Assembly (NCBI GenBank): GCA_020638795.1
Contig: JACKHW010000004.1
Location: 372,001 to 436,000, forward strand
Length of the DNA stretch: 64,000 nt
Direction of reading: 5' to 3'
Source of the DNA: Planctomycetota bacterium
Lineage (GTDB): Bacteria; Planctomycetota; UBA1135; GCA-002748355
Below, in pieces: positions 1-9,610 of this stretch (positions are counted from its first letter, which is position 1; the number at the start of each line of letters is the position of its first letter). Position numbers and translations under genes: made by a program. The notes below the pieces were generated by a model. That model was not told the DNA's origin and did not search any database. It saw only the letters and a list, made by a program, of their open reading frames with translations.

Positions 1-118
1 CCACGAATCACGCCGTGGCATCGAGGTCTTTGCACGATCGTACTGCCTGCGACTGAACCGCGGCGACGCTCGTCACGTTGGCTCGCCGCAGCCCCGTCTT
101 CTGCAGAAGGAGAGCCTC

Positions 119-2485
119 ATGATTTCGACGCGTTGGCGTATCGCCTCGCTCCTGTTCTGCTCGCTCGCCCCCCTCGCGCACCAATCCGCATTCGCCCAAG
201 ACGATCCGAACCCTATCGCCGGGCGGCTTGCACAAGGGGTGCGAGAGCAAGCCCCGAACCACGGCATGCAGCAACCCGTGCCTCGAGCCTTGAGCTGGCT
301 TGCAACGAAGCAGGCCGACGACGGTTCGTGGCCGAGCACCGGCAGTCGTGTGACCTCGACCTCACTCGCGCTCCTCGCCTTCCTCGCCAACGAGCCTGGC
401 TACGAAAAGGGAGGTCATGCCAGGACGGTTCAGCGCGGTCTCGCGTGGCTCGAGCATCGCCAGCAAGCGCTCGGCTGGGTCGGGGATGCGATGAGTGGGC
501 TCGGCGCTTACGAGCAAGCGATCGCGACGACGGCCTTGCTGGAGTCCCACCGCGTATCGAAGCGTTCGACGCTCCCGATCGCGCGCGCAGCACTCGAAGC
601 TCTCGTCCGCAGTACGAACGAAGACGGCGGCTGGGGCTTCTCGCGCTGGTCGTCCCACACGAGCGTGGTCGCGCAGGTCACATTGGCGCTGCGGACGGCG
701 GGCGAGATCGGCGTTCCAGTACCGGACACGGCAACACGGCGAGCGATCGAGTGGTTGCGAGCATGTCGCGACGGCGACAAGGGTGGGTTCTCACCAGCGC
801 CGCAAACGAAGGATGCCGCGGCCCCGTGGCATCCAGCGACATCGCGGCTGGCCACTGCGGCCTCCGGACTGCTCGCCGAACGCTTGCTCGGCACGTCCGA
901 CGACGAGCGCAACACGATTCGCATGCTCGCGCGCAAGATCGATACGAAGTCGATCGACGATCTCGAAGCGGTATGCCTGACCGCTGAAGCCTTTGCCCTC
1001 GGTGCCGAAGCCGAACCACGCTGGCACGACCGACTCGCGCACGCGCTCATCGCCGCACAGAGCAAGAGCGGCATCGAGGTCGGCTCGTGGAGCCCCGGCT
1101 TGCTGCAGGGCGCCTATCGCGAAGGCGAACGCACGCGCGCCACGTCCCTCGCAGCACTCGCACTGGTCGCGCGGGAGCGCTTCCACGTACAACACCCCCA
1201 GGACGTCGCTGCGGAACCGACCGAAGAGCCCGTCCAAGTCGAGCTTCCGGAGCGCCCGCGCGCCGTCGGTGACAAGCCCATCGCCGAGGAAATGGTCGAG
1301 GACGAAGAAATCGTCGAAGAGCCGGTGCTGCAGGACGAGCCGATCGAAGAGCACATCGTCACCGAAGAGCCCAAGGAGACGCTCGAGGCCGGCGGAAAAT
1401 ACGGCGGCCGCGGCCGAGGTCGTGCGCGCCTCGCACAGCGTGGAGCGCCCACCGCCAACGCGATCTCCAAGGGACTCACGTGGCTCGCGAAGCACCAAGA
1501 TCCCGAAGGCTGCTGGCGAGCAGCATCGTTCGGCGACAGATGCCCTGTGTCCGACCGCTGCGAAGGTGCCGGACTCGCGGTCACCGATGTCGGCACGACT
1601 GGACTCGCGTTACTCGCGTTCCTCGGAGACGGTTCGACGCTGCGCACCGGACCGCACGTCGCGGTCGTGCGCAGGGCAGTGCTATGGCTCAAGCAGCAAC
1701 AGGCGGACAACGGGATGATCGGGTCCGAGGCAACTCGCATGGCGCACTACAACCACGCAATCGCGACCTATGCACTCGCCGAAGCCTATGGACTATCCGC
1801 TTACAAACCGCTCGAACGCACCGTGCAGCAAGCCGTCGACTACATCGAGAAAGCACGCAACCCCTACAAGGTCTGGCGCTACTACGCGCGAGACGGAGGC
1901 AACGACAGCTCGGTCACGACGTGGATGCTCCTCGCGCTATCCGCGGCAAAGGACTTCAAACTCAATGTGACCAAGGACGCGCCGCGCTACGTCGAAGCGT
2001 GGTTCGAAGAGGTGACGGACCCGTCCACGGGAAGCGTCGGCTACACGAAGCGGGGCGAGAACTCTTCTCGTGAACTCGGCAAAGGGACGCTGTTCCCACC
2101 CGACAAGACCGAGGCATTGACCGCGGCGGGACTCTTCTGTCGCTTTCTCCTGGGACAGACTCCACAGGAGAACCCGATTCTCTACACGGCAGCCGACACG
2201 ATCCTCAAGCGACCGCCGTCCTGGAACCCCGACGACGGAAGCATCGACCTCTGCTACTGGCTCTTCGGCACGATGGCGATGTACCAGATGGGCGGTCGAC
2301 ACTGGAGTGACTGGACAAAGTCTCTCGGACCTGCGCTCCTCGATACCCAAGTCCAAAAGGGTCACGCCGCGGGATCATGGAATCCGGTCAGCGCGTGGTC
2401 GTCCGACGGGGGACGCGTGTTCTCCACGGCGCTGGGCGTGCTGACGCTCGAGACCTACTACCGCTACACGCGCCTCATTCGCTGA
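119..2485 (+). CDS. Secreted prenyltransferase/squalene-oxidase repeat protein
   Basis: This 788-residue exported protein has two alpha/alpha-toroid (terpenoid cyclase-like) halves. A signal peptide covers about residues 1-26, ending near AFAQ. Repeats of the form ALSWLATKQADDGSW and GLTWLAKHQDPEGCW are typical of the prenyltransferase/squalene-hopene cyclase repeat family. The first half spans about 40-360 and the second about 440-785. They are joined by a very acidic linker (many EE and VEEP steps) followed by a short GRGRGRAR stretch. I see no DxDD cyclase motif, so it is probably a scaffold or binding protein and not an enzyme. A good Shine-Dalgarno (AGAAGGAG) sits seven bases before the ATG. 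Such proteins are common and poorly characterised in Planctomycetota. The fold call is firm; the function is unknown. Confidence 0.8.
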   Translation: MISTRWRIASLLFCSLAPLAHQSAFAQDDPNPIAGRLAQGVREQAPNHGMQQPVPRALSWLATKQADDGSWPSTGSRVTSTSLALLAFLANEPGYEKGGHARTVQRGLAWLEHRQQALGWVGDAMSGLGAYEQAIATTALLESHRVSKRSTLPIARAALEALVRSTNEDGGWGFSRWSSHTSVVAQVTLALRTAGEIGVPVPDTATRRAIEWLRACRDGDKGGFSPAPQTKDAAAPWHPATSRLATAASGLLAERLLGTSDDERNTIRMLARKIDTKSIDDLEAVCLTAEAFALGAEAEPRWHDRLAHALIAAQSKSGIEVGSWSPGLLQGAYREGERTRATSLAALALVARERFHVQHPQDVAAEPTEEPVQVELPERPRAVGDKPIAEEMVEDEEIVEEPVLQDEPIEEHIVTEEPKETLEAGGKYGGRGRGRARLAQRGAPTANAISKGLTWLAKHQDPEGCWRAASFGDRCPVSDRCEGAGLAVTDVGTTGLALLAFLGDGSTLRTGPHVAVVRRAVLWLKQQQADNGMIGSEATRMAHYNHAIATYALAEAYGLSAYKPLERTVQQAVDYIEKARNPYKVWRYYARDGGNDSSVTTWMLLALSAAKDFKLNVTKDAPRYVEAWFEEVTDPSTGSVGYTKRGENSSRELGKGTLFPPDKTEALTAAGLFCRFLLGQTPQENPILYTAADTILKRPPSWNPDDGSIDLCYWLFGTMAMYQMGGRHWSDWTKSLGPALLDTQVQKGHAAGSWNPVSAWSSDGGRVFSTALGVLTLETYYRYTRLIR

Positions 2486-2625
2486 GTCGCGCCACTCGAC
2501 GCATACGGCGACGACGCTTTTCCGAAGTCGCTGTCCAATCGGTCCGGCGTGCTTCCTAGGACGTTTGGACTCGGCGTGCGAACACTTCGTGTGCCAGGTC
2601 CTTCCGTCCATAGGAGCATTCGTCC

Positions 2626-4347
2626 ATGACCAGGAAGCACGCATGTCTCGCGCTCGGCCTCGCGTTCGCCGGGCCTCTGGCACCATCCGTCGCGCAAGTC
2701 GCCGACCTCGAGGAGAAGCACCACGTCCTCTCGCGGATCAGCTTCGGCGTATCGCCAACGGTCTTCAACAACATCGTCACGACGCAGGACCTCGACAACT
2801 ACATCCTCAAGCAGATGCACATGATCGGGAACGTGTCACAGGGGTCGGTAACCACCGCGCTCCTGGGTCACTTCCCAGCGGTCACCAATTGCGGCGCGAT
2901 CCCGGTCGGTCAGGTCAGCCCGGGGCCATGGACCGAGCCGATGATGCAGTGGCAGCAGCTCGTCCGCATGATCACGAGCGAAGATCAGCTCGTCGAGGTC
3001 ATGACCTACTTCTGGGAGAATCACTTTTCCACGTCGGTCAAGCGATCCGGGCAGCCAGGTGGCAGCGGCCAGGGTCAATGCATGCGCATGCGCAACGAGC
3101 TGATCGAGAACGAGGGCTTTCGCAAGAACTGCCTCGGCACGTTCTACGAACTTGCCAAGCACAGCCTCTACAGCCCGGCGATGCGCTTCTACCTCAACCT
3201 CGCGTATTCGTGTGACAACCCGTGCCGCGGCATCAATGAAGACTTCTTCCGCGAATGGCTCGAGTTGCACTTGCTCGACACGACACAGTTCGGAACAGGC
3301 GTCCCGAACTACACGAACGACACCGACATCCAGGCCGGCGCCGCCTATCTCGCCGGTCTCTGGGTCAACCGCCCGAACGGCAACGACGCAGCGTACAACC
3401 AGGTCACTTCGTTTACGGCACCAACGTGCACGATGCCCCCGCCGACGACATGCAACGTGTTTCCTGCGACGACGCTCTTCGCCGGGCCTGCCCAAGCACA
3501 CATCGACGACTTCGTCGTCCCTGCACTTCCGAACAACCAGTGGACAGCAGCCAACCTCGATCGCCGCGCCGATGCACTCTTGCGTCACATCTTGAAGCAG
3601 ACGCAATCCAAGACGTTCCTTTGTTCGAAGCTCCTGCGCTACTTCATCGCCGATGATGCACCCGAAAGTCACCCTCAGCTCATGCGGGACTGCATCGCTG
3701 CGTGGGGCGATGTCGGAGACATCAAGGCAACGCTCAAGACCATTTTCTTCAGCCCCGAGTTCCGTCGCCCGTTCCATCGCTGGCGGCGGATCAAGCTCCC
3801 CGTCGAAACGGCCGTGTCTCAAGCACGCGCATTGGGCGGCCAGTTTCAGGGAGTCAGCAACGTCGGCGACATCGGTCAACGTCTTGCAGCGATCGACGGT
3901 TTCTTGTCCGCGAGTGGCGCAACGCTCTACCAGTTCCCATCGCCGGACGGCTTCCCGTTCGCGAGCCAGCGTCAGATCGGCATGGCCTCCTACTGGCAGC
4001 AGGGCTACGTCGCCTATCGCGTGTACGAGGACATGTCTCCGACACCTCCTCCTCCGGGTACGAACCTGACGTACAAGCCGAAACCTCTCGTGGCGGCCGA
4101 GCTCAATCGTCTCGGGTTCTCCTGGGGAACTTCGACCGCCGGCCAGGTCGCTCTCGCGACGCTCCAGCTCTTCTTCCGCAACCGCTACTCGACGCAAGAC
4201 CTTCAGGTGGCCACGGCCTTCCTCGACGAAGACAGCGCGACCGGGATGCTGGGCACACCTTGGAATCCGAATGGTCCGGATGCGGACGCACGGCTCCGCC
4301 TCGTCGTCGCACTATGCCTTTCCCTCCCCCAGTTCTGTGAACGCTGA
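2626..4347 (+). CDS. DUF1800 family secreted protein
   Basis: The product has 573 residues with a signal peptide at about 1-23 (cleavage near SVAQ). The mature part opens with HVLSRISFGVSP, the usual start of the DUF1800 family. It continues with MTYFWENHFSTS and the late HILKQTQSKTFLCSKLLRYF region, both family landmarks. DUF1800 proteins are exported, of unknown biochemistry, and almost always sit next to a DUF1501 gene, as here (22 bases to the next start). A TAGGAG ribosome-binding site precedes the ATG. The pair is thought to act together outside the cytoplasm. Family assignment is confident; the role cannot be read from the sequence. Confidence 0.85.
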   Translation: MTRKHACLALGLAFAGPLAPSVAQVADLEEKHHVLSRISFGVSPTVFNNIVTTQDLDNYILKQMHMIGNVSQGSVTTALLGHFPAVTNCGAIPVGQVSPGPWTEPMMQWQQLVRMITSEDQLVEVMTYFWENHFSTSVKRSGQPGGSGQGQCMRMRNELIENEGFRKNCLGTFYELAKHSLYSPAMRFYLNLAYSCDNPCRGINEDFFREWLELHLLDTTQFGTGVPNYTNDTDIQAGAAYLAGLWVNRPNGNDAAYNQVTSFTAPTCTMPPPTTCNVFPATTLFAGPAQAHIDDFVVPALPNNQWTAANLDRRADALLRHILKQTQSKTFLCSKLLRYFIADDAPESHPQLMRDCIAAWGDVGDIKATLKTIFFSPEFRRPFHRWRRIKLPVETAVSQARALGGQFQGVSNVGDIGQRLAAIDGFLSASGATLYQFPSPDGFPFASQRQIGMASYWQQGYVAYRVYEDMSPTPPPPGTNLTYKPKPLVAAELNRLGFSWGTSTAGQVALATLQLFFRNRYSTQDLQVATAFLDEDSATGMLGTPWNPNGPDADARLRLVVALCLSLPQFCER

Positions 4348-4369
4348 TCCACTCGAAGGAGATCCAGTC

Positions 4370-5815
4370 ATGAAGAACCGATCCAAATTCGGCCGCCGCG
4401 ACCTCCTCAAGGCAGGGTTCGCGAGTCTGCCAGTCTGCGCGCTTTCGAGTTCCCTCGAGGCCATGGCCCGAAGCGCGGCGGGCGGCAATCCGAACCGTCG
4501 CATGCTCGTGGTCAACCTGCGAGGCGCCCATGACGGCGTCAACGCGGTCATCCCGCATGGCGATCCCGACTATCTCAATGCAAGGCCCGTGATCGGCATC
4601 GCACAGAATCAGTCGCTGACGCTCAATGGCTACCCCAACATCGGGCTCCATCCGGCGATGACCGGACTGCAGACGCTGTTCAATCAGAACTCGGTCGCAT
4701 TCATCCATCGAGTCGGCAATCTCGACGGGAAGCGATCCCACTTCAACGAACAGCATCTGCTCGAGACCGGTCGCCTCGACTACGTACCGTCCGCAAAGGG
4801 CTGGATACCGCAAGCATTGTCCCAACTGCCTGCAACCGGCTTGATGCCGTCGCTGAGTCTGTCGCATCGGATGCAACGGATGTTCTTGTCGAGCGACCCG
4901 AACGACGAGACCTACCACCTGCAGGCTCCGTACAAGACGAACGGCGCGCTGCGCGAGATCGACATCAAGTTCGCGAACCCCGGTTCGCCTCCCACCAACA
5001 CACCGGCGATACGAGTTGCCAATCGCGTCGAACAGACGGGGCTTTCCGGCATCGGGGCATACGCCGTGACCGCGGAGGGCCCATTCCTCCGCACGACGAT
5101 CCGCGACTCGATCGACAAGTTACGCCAGCTGCGTCTGTCCCACGGGTCGTTCACGCACCTTCCCGCGTCGTTCCCGACGAACCCGAGCGATCCGAACGTG
5201 ACAGGCGTCGCCAACACCAGCAAGTACTACGGCTTCTTTGCTCGCGTCGAAGAGGCTGTCTACATGCTCAACAGTGGTATCTCGAATTTCGTCGGCGTCG
5301 AACTCGGTGGCTGGGATACCCATGCGAACCAAGTCACCGGCAGCCCCATTGCAGGCACGCATGCCGAACTCCTCGCGGTGCTTTCGCACGCCATCACGTC
5401 GGCGAAGCAGGCGCTGACCTCGGATGATCTCATCCTCGTCGTGACCGAGTTCGGTCGCACGAACCGCGACAATGGCAGCGGCACCGATCACGGTGTCGGT
5501 GCGCTCTACATCGTCGTCGGAGACCTCGTGAACGGTGGTGTCTACAACTGCTGGCTGCCAGCAACCGCGACCAACCCCGCGATGGGCCAACCGAAGGGTG
5601 CGCAGTGGAAGCAGCTGCTCTCCCCGCCCTCAGCGCCCGAGTACTTCGACGCGATCGAGCCAGCGACCGACTTCCGCGTTCCGTTCGTCGAGATCCTCAC
5701 GAAGTTCTTCCAAATGCCGTCGACCGACCTCGCCAACTTCTCCGATCTCGGCAATACCTGGGAGCGGATCTACAACAACCCGGTGGGTGCCTTCGCACCG
5801 CTCGACTTCCTGTGA
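4370..5815 (+). CDS. DUF1501 family Tat-exported protein
   Basis: This 481-residue protein starts with a twin-arginine leader, FGRRDLLKAGF, so it is probably exported folded by the Tat system. The reading frame is open further upstream, but ATG 4370 is chosen because GAAGGAG lies just before it and the Tat motif follows at residues 6-8. Family landmarks are LRGAHDGVN near residue 45, GGWDTHANQ, and VVTEFGRTNRDNGSGTDHG. DUF1501 belongs to the alkaline-phosphatase/sulfatase-like superfamily, and the last motif carries the conserved Asp and His residues. It is paired with the DUF1800 gene just upstream. Enzymatic activity is unproven. Confidence 0.87.
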   Translation: MKNRSKFGRRDLLKAGFASLPVCALSSSLEAMARSAAGGNPNRRMLVVNLRGAHDGVNAVIPHGDPDYLNARPVIGIAQNQSLTLNGYPNIGLHPAMTGLQTLFNQNSVAFIHRVGNLDGKRSHFNEQHLLETGRLDYVPSAKGWIPQALSQLPATGLMPSLSLSHRMQRMFLSSDPNDETYHLQAPYKTNGALREIDIKFANPGSPPTNTPAIRVANRVEQTGLSGIGAYAVTAEGPFLRTTIRDSIDKLRQLRLSHGSFTHLPASFPTNPSDPNVTGVANTSKYYGFFARVEEAVYMLNSGISNFVGVELGGWDTHANQVTGSPIAGTHAELLAVLSHAITSAKQALTSDDLILVVTEFGRTNRDNGSGTDHGVGALYIVVGDLVNGGVYNCWLPATATNPAMGQPKGAQWKQLLSPPSAPEYFDAIEPATDFRVPFVEILTKFFQMPSTDLANFSDLGNTWERIYNNPVGAFAPLDFL

Positions 5816-5823
5816 GCCGCGAC

Positions 5824-5868
5824 GTCGAAGTGCGCGTTCGCGTGCGCCGCTCAAACGCGCGCTTCGAC
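5824..5868. terminator. Strong hairpin at convergent junction (candidate bidirectional terminator)
   Basis: Bases 5824-5838 pair with 5854-5868 in a 15-bp stem with one G-U wobble and a 15-base loop. It lies between the DUF1501 stop and the thrS stop and runs into the last thrS codons. There is no T tract on either strand, so termination is inferred from position and stem strength. Confidence 0.55.
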
Positions 5869-7806
5869 CCGCCGCATGATCTCGGCAGCGACCTCGTCGA
5901 TGCTCAGCGTGCCGAGGTCGCCGTCCGCGCGGTGGCGCACCGTGAGCTTGCCCGACTCGAGTTCTTGATCTCCGACGACGGCTACGAGTTGCGTCTTCTC
6001 TTGCCACAGGTGCTTGCGGATCTTCGCTCCGACCTTGTCGGCGGCGATGTCGAGTTCGACGCGCACGCCCTTGGACCGCAGTGCTTCTGCGGCACGGGTC
6101 GCTGCATCGGCGTGGCGCTCACCGACCGAGATCACCGCGATCTGCACTGGCGCGAGCCACAGCGGGAAACACCCGACGAACTGTTCGACGAGGATGCCGA
6201 AGAAGCGTTCGAGCGAGCCGAGCAGCGCGCGATGGATCATGATCGGCCGATGTGGACTCCCGTCCTCGCCGACGAACGACAGATCGAAACGCTCGGGAAG
6301 GTTGAAGTCACACTGGATCGTCGAACACTGCCATGAGCGCCCGATCGCGTCGCGGATCTTGACGTCGATCTTCGGGCCATAGAACGCCCCACCGCCCTCG
6401 TCGATGCCGTACTCGATGCCCGAACCCTTCAATGCGGCGAGCAGGGCAGCGGTCGCCTTCTCCCAGATGTCGTCGCTTCCGACGGCCTTCTCGGGCTTGG
6501 TCGAGAGTTCGAGTTCGAAGTCTTCGAAGCCGAACGCACGCAACATTTCGAGCACGAAGTCGAGCACGCGCACGATCTCCGCATCGAGCTGATCCGGCGT
6601 GCAGAAAATGTGGGCGTCGTCCTGCGTGAAGCCGCGCACACGCAGGAGGCCGTGCAGCATGCCCGCGCCTTCGTAGCGATAGACCGTACCGAGTTCAGCC
6701 CAGCGGAACGGCAACTCGCGATACGAACGGCGCCGGTCCTTGAACATCATCACGTGGAACGGACAGTTCATCGGCTTGAGCAAGTACTCCTGCCCGTCGA
6801 TGTCCATCGGGGAGTACATCGACTCCTTGTAGAAGTCGAGGTGGCCCGAACACTGCCACAGATCGCTCTTGGCAACGTGCGGCGAATAGACGATGTCGTA
6901 GCCACCATCGAGGTGCTTCTGTCGCCAGAACTCCTCGATCTTGTGGCGCACGAAACCGCCCTTCGGGTGCCACAGCACGAGCCCGGCGCCGAACTCGCCC
7001 ATTGTCGAGAACAGATCGAGGTCCTTGCCGATGCGGCGGTGGTCGCGCTTGGCGGCTTCTTCGAGGCGCTGCTTGTGCGCCTCCATCGCCTTCTTGTCCG
7101 CGAACGCGTGACCGTAGATGCGAGTGAGCATCTTGTTGTCAGCGTCGTCGCCGAAGTAGGCACCCGCGATCGAAAGGACCGCGAATCCGTCGCCGAGGCG
7201 ACCAGCGCTCGGGATGTGCGGTCCACGGCACAGATCGGTGAACTTGCCGTGCGAGTAGAAGCTCACGGTTTCGTCCTCGGCCATGCGCTCGAGGATCGGA
7301 ATCTTGTACGTGTCCTCGAGATCGCGCGCGATCTGCAGGCCTTCTTGCTTGCTGACTTCGCGGCGGCAGAACGGGCTGTCTTCCTTGACGATCTCGTGCA
7401 TGCGCCGCTCGATCTCGGGCAGGTCCTCGGCCGAGATCGGTTCCTCGCCGAAGTCGATGTCGTAGTAGAACCCGTAGCGCTCGTCGTCGACCGCGGGTCC
7501 TTTCCAGAGCTTCGCCTTGGGGCGAAGGCGCTGGATCGCATCGGCCATGATGTGCGCCGCGGAGTGCCGCAGCATTTCGAGCCCTTCGGGACTCTCGCGC
7601 GTCACGATCGCGACGCTCGCATCGTGATCGATCGGCGCACCGAGGTCGCGCTCTTCGCCGTCGACGACGATCCCGACGGCGGCCTTCGCGAGCTTCTTGC
7701 CGATCGATTCGGCGATCGCGAGCCCCGTCGTGCCCGACGGGTACGAACGCTTGGAACCGTCGGGAAGGGTGATTTCGATCTGTTTCGAATCGCTGGTGAC
7801 ACTCAT
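5851..7806 (-). CDS. thrS: Threonyl-tRNA synthetase
   Basis: This is a full-length class II ThrRS of 651 residues that charges tRNA-Thr in the cytoplasm. Order of domains: an N-terminal TGS domain (residues 1-70, starting ITLPDGSKRSYPSG), the editing/SAD domain with HSAAHIMADAIQ near 80-92, the catalytic core with MNCPFHVMMF (zinc-ligand Cys) and a motif 2 region FRWAELGTVYRYEGAG, then the C-terminal anticodon-binding domain. It is convergent with the DUF1501 gene. The ATG is preceded by an AAGGCGAG-like site. A long non-coding stretch upstream could hold its promoter or leader. No anomalies are seen. Confidence 0.98.
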   Translation of the reverse strand: MSVTSDSKQIEITLPDGSKRSYPSGTTGLAIAESIGKKLAKAAVGIVVDGEERDLGAPIDHDASVAIVTRESPEGLEMLRHSAAHIMADAIQRLRPKAKLWKGPAVDDERYGFYYDIDFGEEPISAEDLPEIERRMHEIVKEDSPFCRREVSKQEGLQIARDLEDTYKIPILERMAEDETVSFYSHGKFTDLCRGPHIPSAGRLGDGFAVLSIAGAYFGDDADNKMLTRIYGHAFADKKAMEAHKQRLEEAAKRDHRRIGKDLDLFSTMGEFGAGLVLWHPKGGFVRHKIEEFWRQKHLDGGYDIVYSPHVAKSDLWQCSGHLDFYKESMYSPMDIDGQEYLLKPMNCPFHVMMFKDRRRSYRELPFRWAELGTVYRYEGAGMLHGLLRVRGFTQDDAHIFCTPDQLDAEIVRVLDFVLEMLRAFGFEDFELELSTKPEKAVGSDDIWEKATAALLAALKGSGIEYGIDEGGGAFYGPKIDVKIRDAIGRSWQCSTIQCDFNLPERFDLSFVGEDGSPHRPIMIHRALLGSLERFFGILVEQFVGCFPLWLAPVQIAVISVGERHADAATRAAEALRSKGVRVELDIAADKVGAKIRKHLWQEKTQLVAVVGDQELESGKLTVRHRADGDLGTLSIDEVAAEIMRRVEARV

Positions 7807-8168
7807 CGGGGGACTCGCCTTGGAGATATCGGCTCGATGCCGAGGAAGATTACGCGCAGAGGCGGCGCAGTTCGAGGCTGCTGCGGTAGCTGGCTCAAGG
7901 GCTCTAGGCCACGGCGCTACCTCCGGACGCAGAATCGACGACTCGAGGCAGCGTCAGCTGCGCAGCGTGGCCCGGCACGTTCGCCGGGCGGTCGTCGTTC
8001 GCGGAAAGGCCATCACGTTACGATGCGCCGACACGCGAGCGCCGTCAAGGCATGCGCTGCGCGGGATCATCGGACCGGGACCGTCTCGGAAGCCCCTGTG
8101 GCGGCACCGCACATGAAACCAACCGAACCAGCGCACGAACAGACTTCGTGCCGCCAGCCCAGAATCCC
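7807..8168. other. Non-coding divergent region with a GC-rich hairpin
   Basis: This 362-base gap separates thrS (minus) from the CxxC membrane protein (plus). I see no convincing gene. It contains a perfect 7-bp stem with a 6-base loop at 7970-7989 (GCCCGGC/GCCGGGC) and no T tract. It presumably holds both promoters and a thrS leader; no promoter boxes stand out. Confidence 0.4.
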
Positions 8169-8666
8169 ATGGCTCCATCGACCGACGTCACGCTTCCGCA
8201 GCACCACAAAGCTGTCTTTCCGGACCTCTGCATCGTTTGTCACGGCGAGCCGAATGGTCACGCGAGGCTCGTGATCAACACGTCACGCGGCTGGCTGGGC
8301 TACTTCGTTCCGATCCTCTGGTTCTTCCAATGGAAGCGCGTGGACGTCCCCGTGTGCTCGTCATGCAAGTTCAGTTTCTACGCTCAACGGTGGGGTAGAA
8401 ACGTGCTCATGGTGGCCTTGGCCTGCATCGCAATCGGCTTCTGGTGGAACGACTTCCGAGGATTGTCGCGTGGGGAACGCAAGCTCGTCTTGTTGGGTGT
8501 TGGCTTGGCGTTCCTGGCACCTTGGATCGCGATCGAAGTCTTCTGGCCGCGCCATTTTCACCTCACGGCATCGAAGCACGAAGTCGCCTATGAGTTCGCA
8601 TCTCCGGCCTACGCCAGCGCGTTTGCCGTCGCCAATGGGCTCCGAGGACTTCCCGATCATGCGTGA
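8169..8666 (+). CDS. Small membrane protein with two CxxC motifs
   Basis: The gene encodes 165 residues and I recognise no named family. Near the N terminus is CIVC and, about 45 residues later, CSSC, which together could bind a metal such as zinc. Between them lies a hydrophobic segment (GYFVPILWFF). Two further membrane segments follow at about residues 76-93 and 103-122, and the tail is soluble. The frame is open upstream to 8052, but the ATG at 8169 fits the protein better than the Arg/Ser-rich extension. It overlaps the next gene by eight bases, suggesting translational coupling with the beta-lactamase-fold lipoprotein. Confidence 0.6.
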   Translation: MAPSTDVTLPQHHKAVFPDLCIVCHGEPNGHARLVINTSRGWLGYFVPILWFFQWKRVDVPVCSSCKFSFYAQRWGRNVLMVALACIAIGFWWNDFRGLSRGERKLVLLGVGLAFLAPWIAIEVFWPRHFHLTASKHEVAYEFASPAYASAFAVANGLRGLPDHA

Positions 8667-9594
8667 CCGCGCATCGCGAGAGGCCTCGACGATCGCGGGA
8701 ATTCGCGTCGCTCTCACGACGATCGCACTTGCGGCATTTGCAACCATCGGGTGTCGATCGAATCCCGCTCTGGAGCTTTCCTCAACCGAATTGCGTACGC
8801 GCATGATCGCTGCAATCAAGACCGCGACGCACGGCAAGACGCATGTCGTTTACAACGACCTCATCCACCCGCCTCTCGAGATCGACGCCCAACGCGTGCT
8901 CCACGCTGCCAGTACGATGAAGGTGCCGGTCATGATCGAGTTCTTCCGTCGCATCGACGCGGGAGACTTCACGGAAGGCAGCGAGATCGTGCTGGAGAAT
9001 CGTTTTGAGAGCATCGTCGATGGATCGCCGTACTCCCTAGCACCCGACGATGACTCCGATGCCGAACTGTATACGCGCATCGGCAAGCGCGTCACGCTAG
9101 GCGAACTCTGCACGCGCATGATCGACCGCAGTAGCAATCTCGCCACGAACGTGCTCGTCGAGCGCCTCGGCGCACCACGGATCCAGACGACGATCGAAGG
9201 GCTCGGCACGCAGCACACGCAAGTCTTGCGCGGTGTCGAGGACCAGAAAGCCTACGACCGCGGATTGTCGAATCGCACCTGCGCGCGGGATCTCGCGGTC
9301 CTGCTCCGCTCCATCCTCGAAGCGCGCGCCGCGAGTGCGGCGTCCTGCGCACGCATGCTCGCGATCCTCGAGGGTCAGCGACACCGCAGCATGCTTCCCG
9401 CGGGTCTGCCACCCGGAACGCGCATCGCGCACAAGACCGGTCAGATCACGAAGATCCACCACGATGCCGCGATCATCTGGCGCGATGATGGCCGACCGTT
9501 CGTGCTCGTCGTCCTGACGTCGGGTTTCGCGAACGAGAACGACAGTGCCGCGATCGGCGCCGAACTCGCCCGCATCGCATGGCAATGCCGATGA
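8659..9594 (+). CDS. Class A beta-lactamase-like serine hydrolase, probable lipoprotein
   Basis: The protein has 311 residues from ATG 8659; another in-frame ATG lies at 8635. A hydrophobic leader ends at Cys32 (TIGC), a lipobox-like site with an imperfect first residue. The serine penicillin-recognising fold is clear: SxxK at Ser85-Lys88 (STMK), SxN at Ser158-Asn160 (SSN) and KTG at 259-261. A candidate omega-loop Glu is at 194 (GVED). These match the beta-lactamase2/serine hydrolase family, which includes true class A enzymes and other D-Ala amidases or esterases. A lipid-anchored envelope location is inferred. Whether it hydrolyses beta-lactams cannot be decided from sequence; the omega loop lacks a textbook ExxLN. 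Confidence 0.8.
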   Translation: MRDRASREASTIAGIRVALTTIALAAFATIGCRSNPALELSSTELRTRMIAAIKTATHGKTHVVYNDLIHPPLEIDAQRVLHAASTMKVPVMIEFFRRIDAGDFTEGSEIVLENRFESIVDGSPYSLAPDDDSDAELYTRIGKRVTLGELCTRMIDRSSNLATNVLVERLGAPRIQTTIEGLGTQHTQVLRGVEDQKAYDRGLSNRTCARDLAVLLRSILEARAASAASCARMLAILEGQRHRSMLPAGLPPGTRIAHKTGQITKIHHDAAIIWRDDGRPFVLVVLTSGFANENDSAAIGAELARIAWQCR

Positions 9595-9610
9595 GTATGG
9601 ATCGTACTCA
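9592..9610. terminator. Short inverted repeat spanning convergent stop codons
   Basis: TGAGTA (9592-9597) pairs with TACTCA (9605-9610) around a 7-base loop, covering the stop of the beta-lactamase-like gene and the end of serS. The two genes converge with 13 bases between them. A terminator role is only inferred. Confidence 0.25.
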
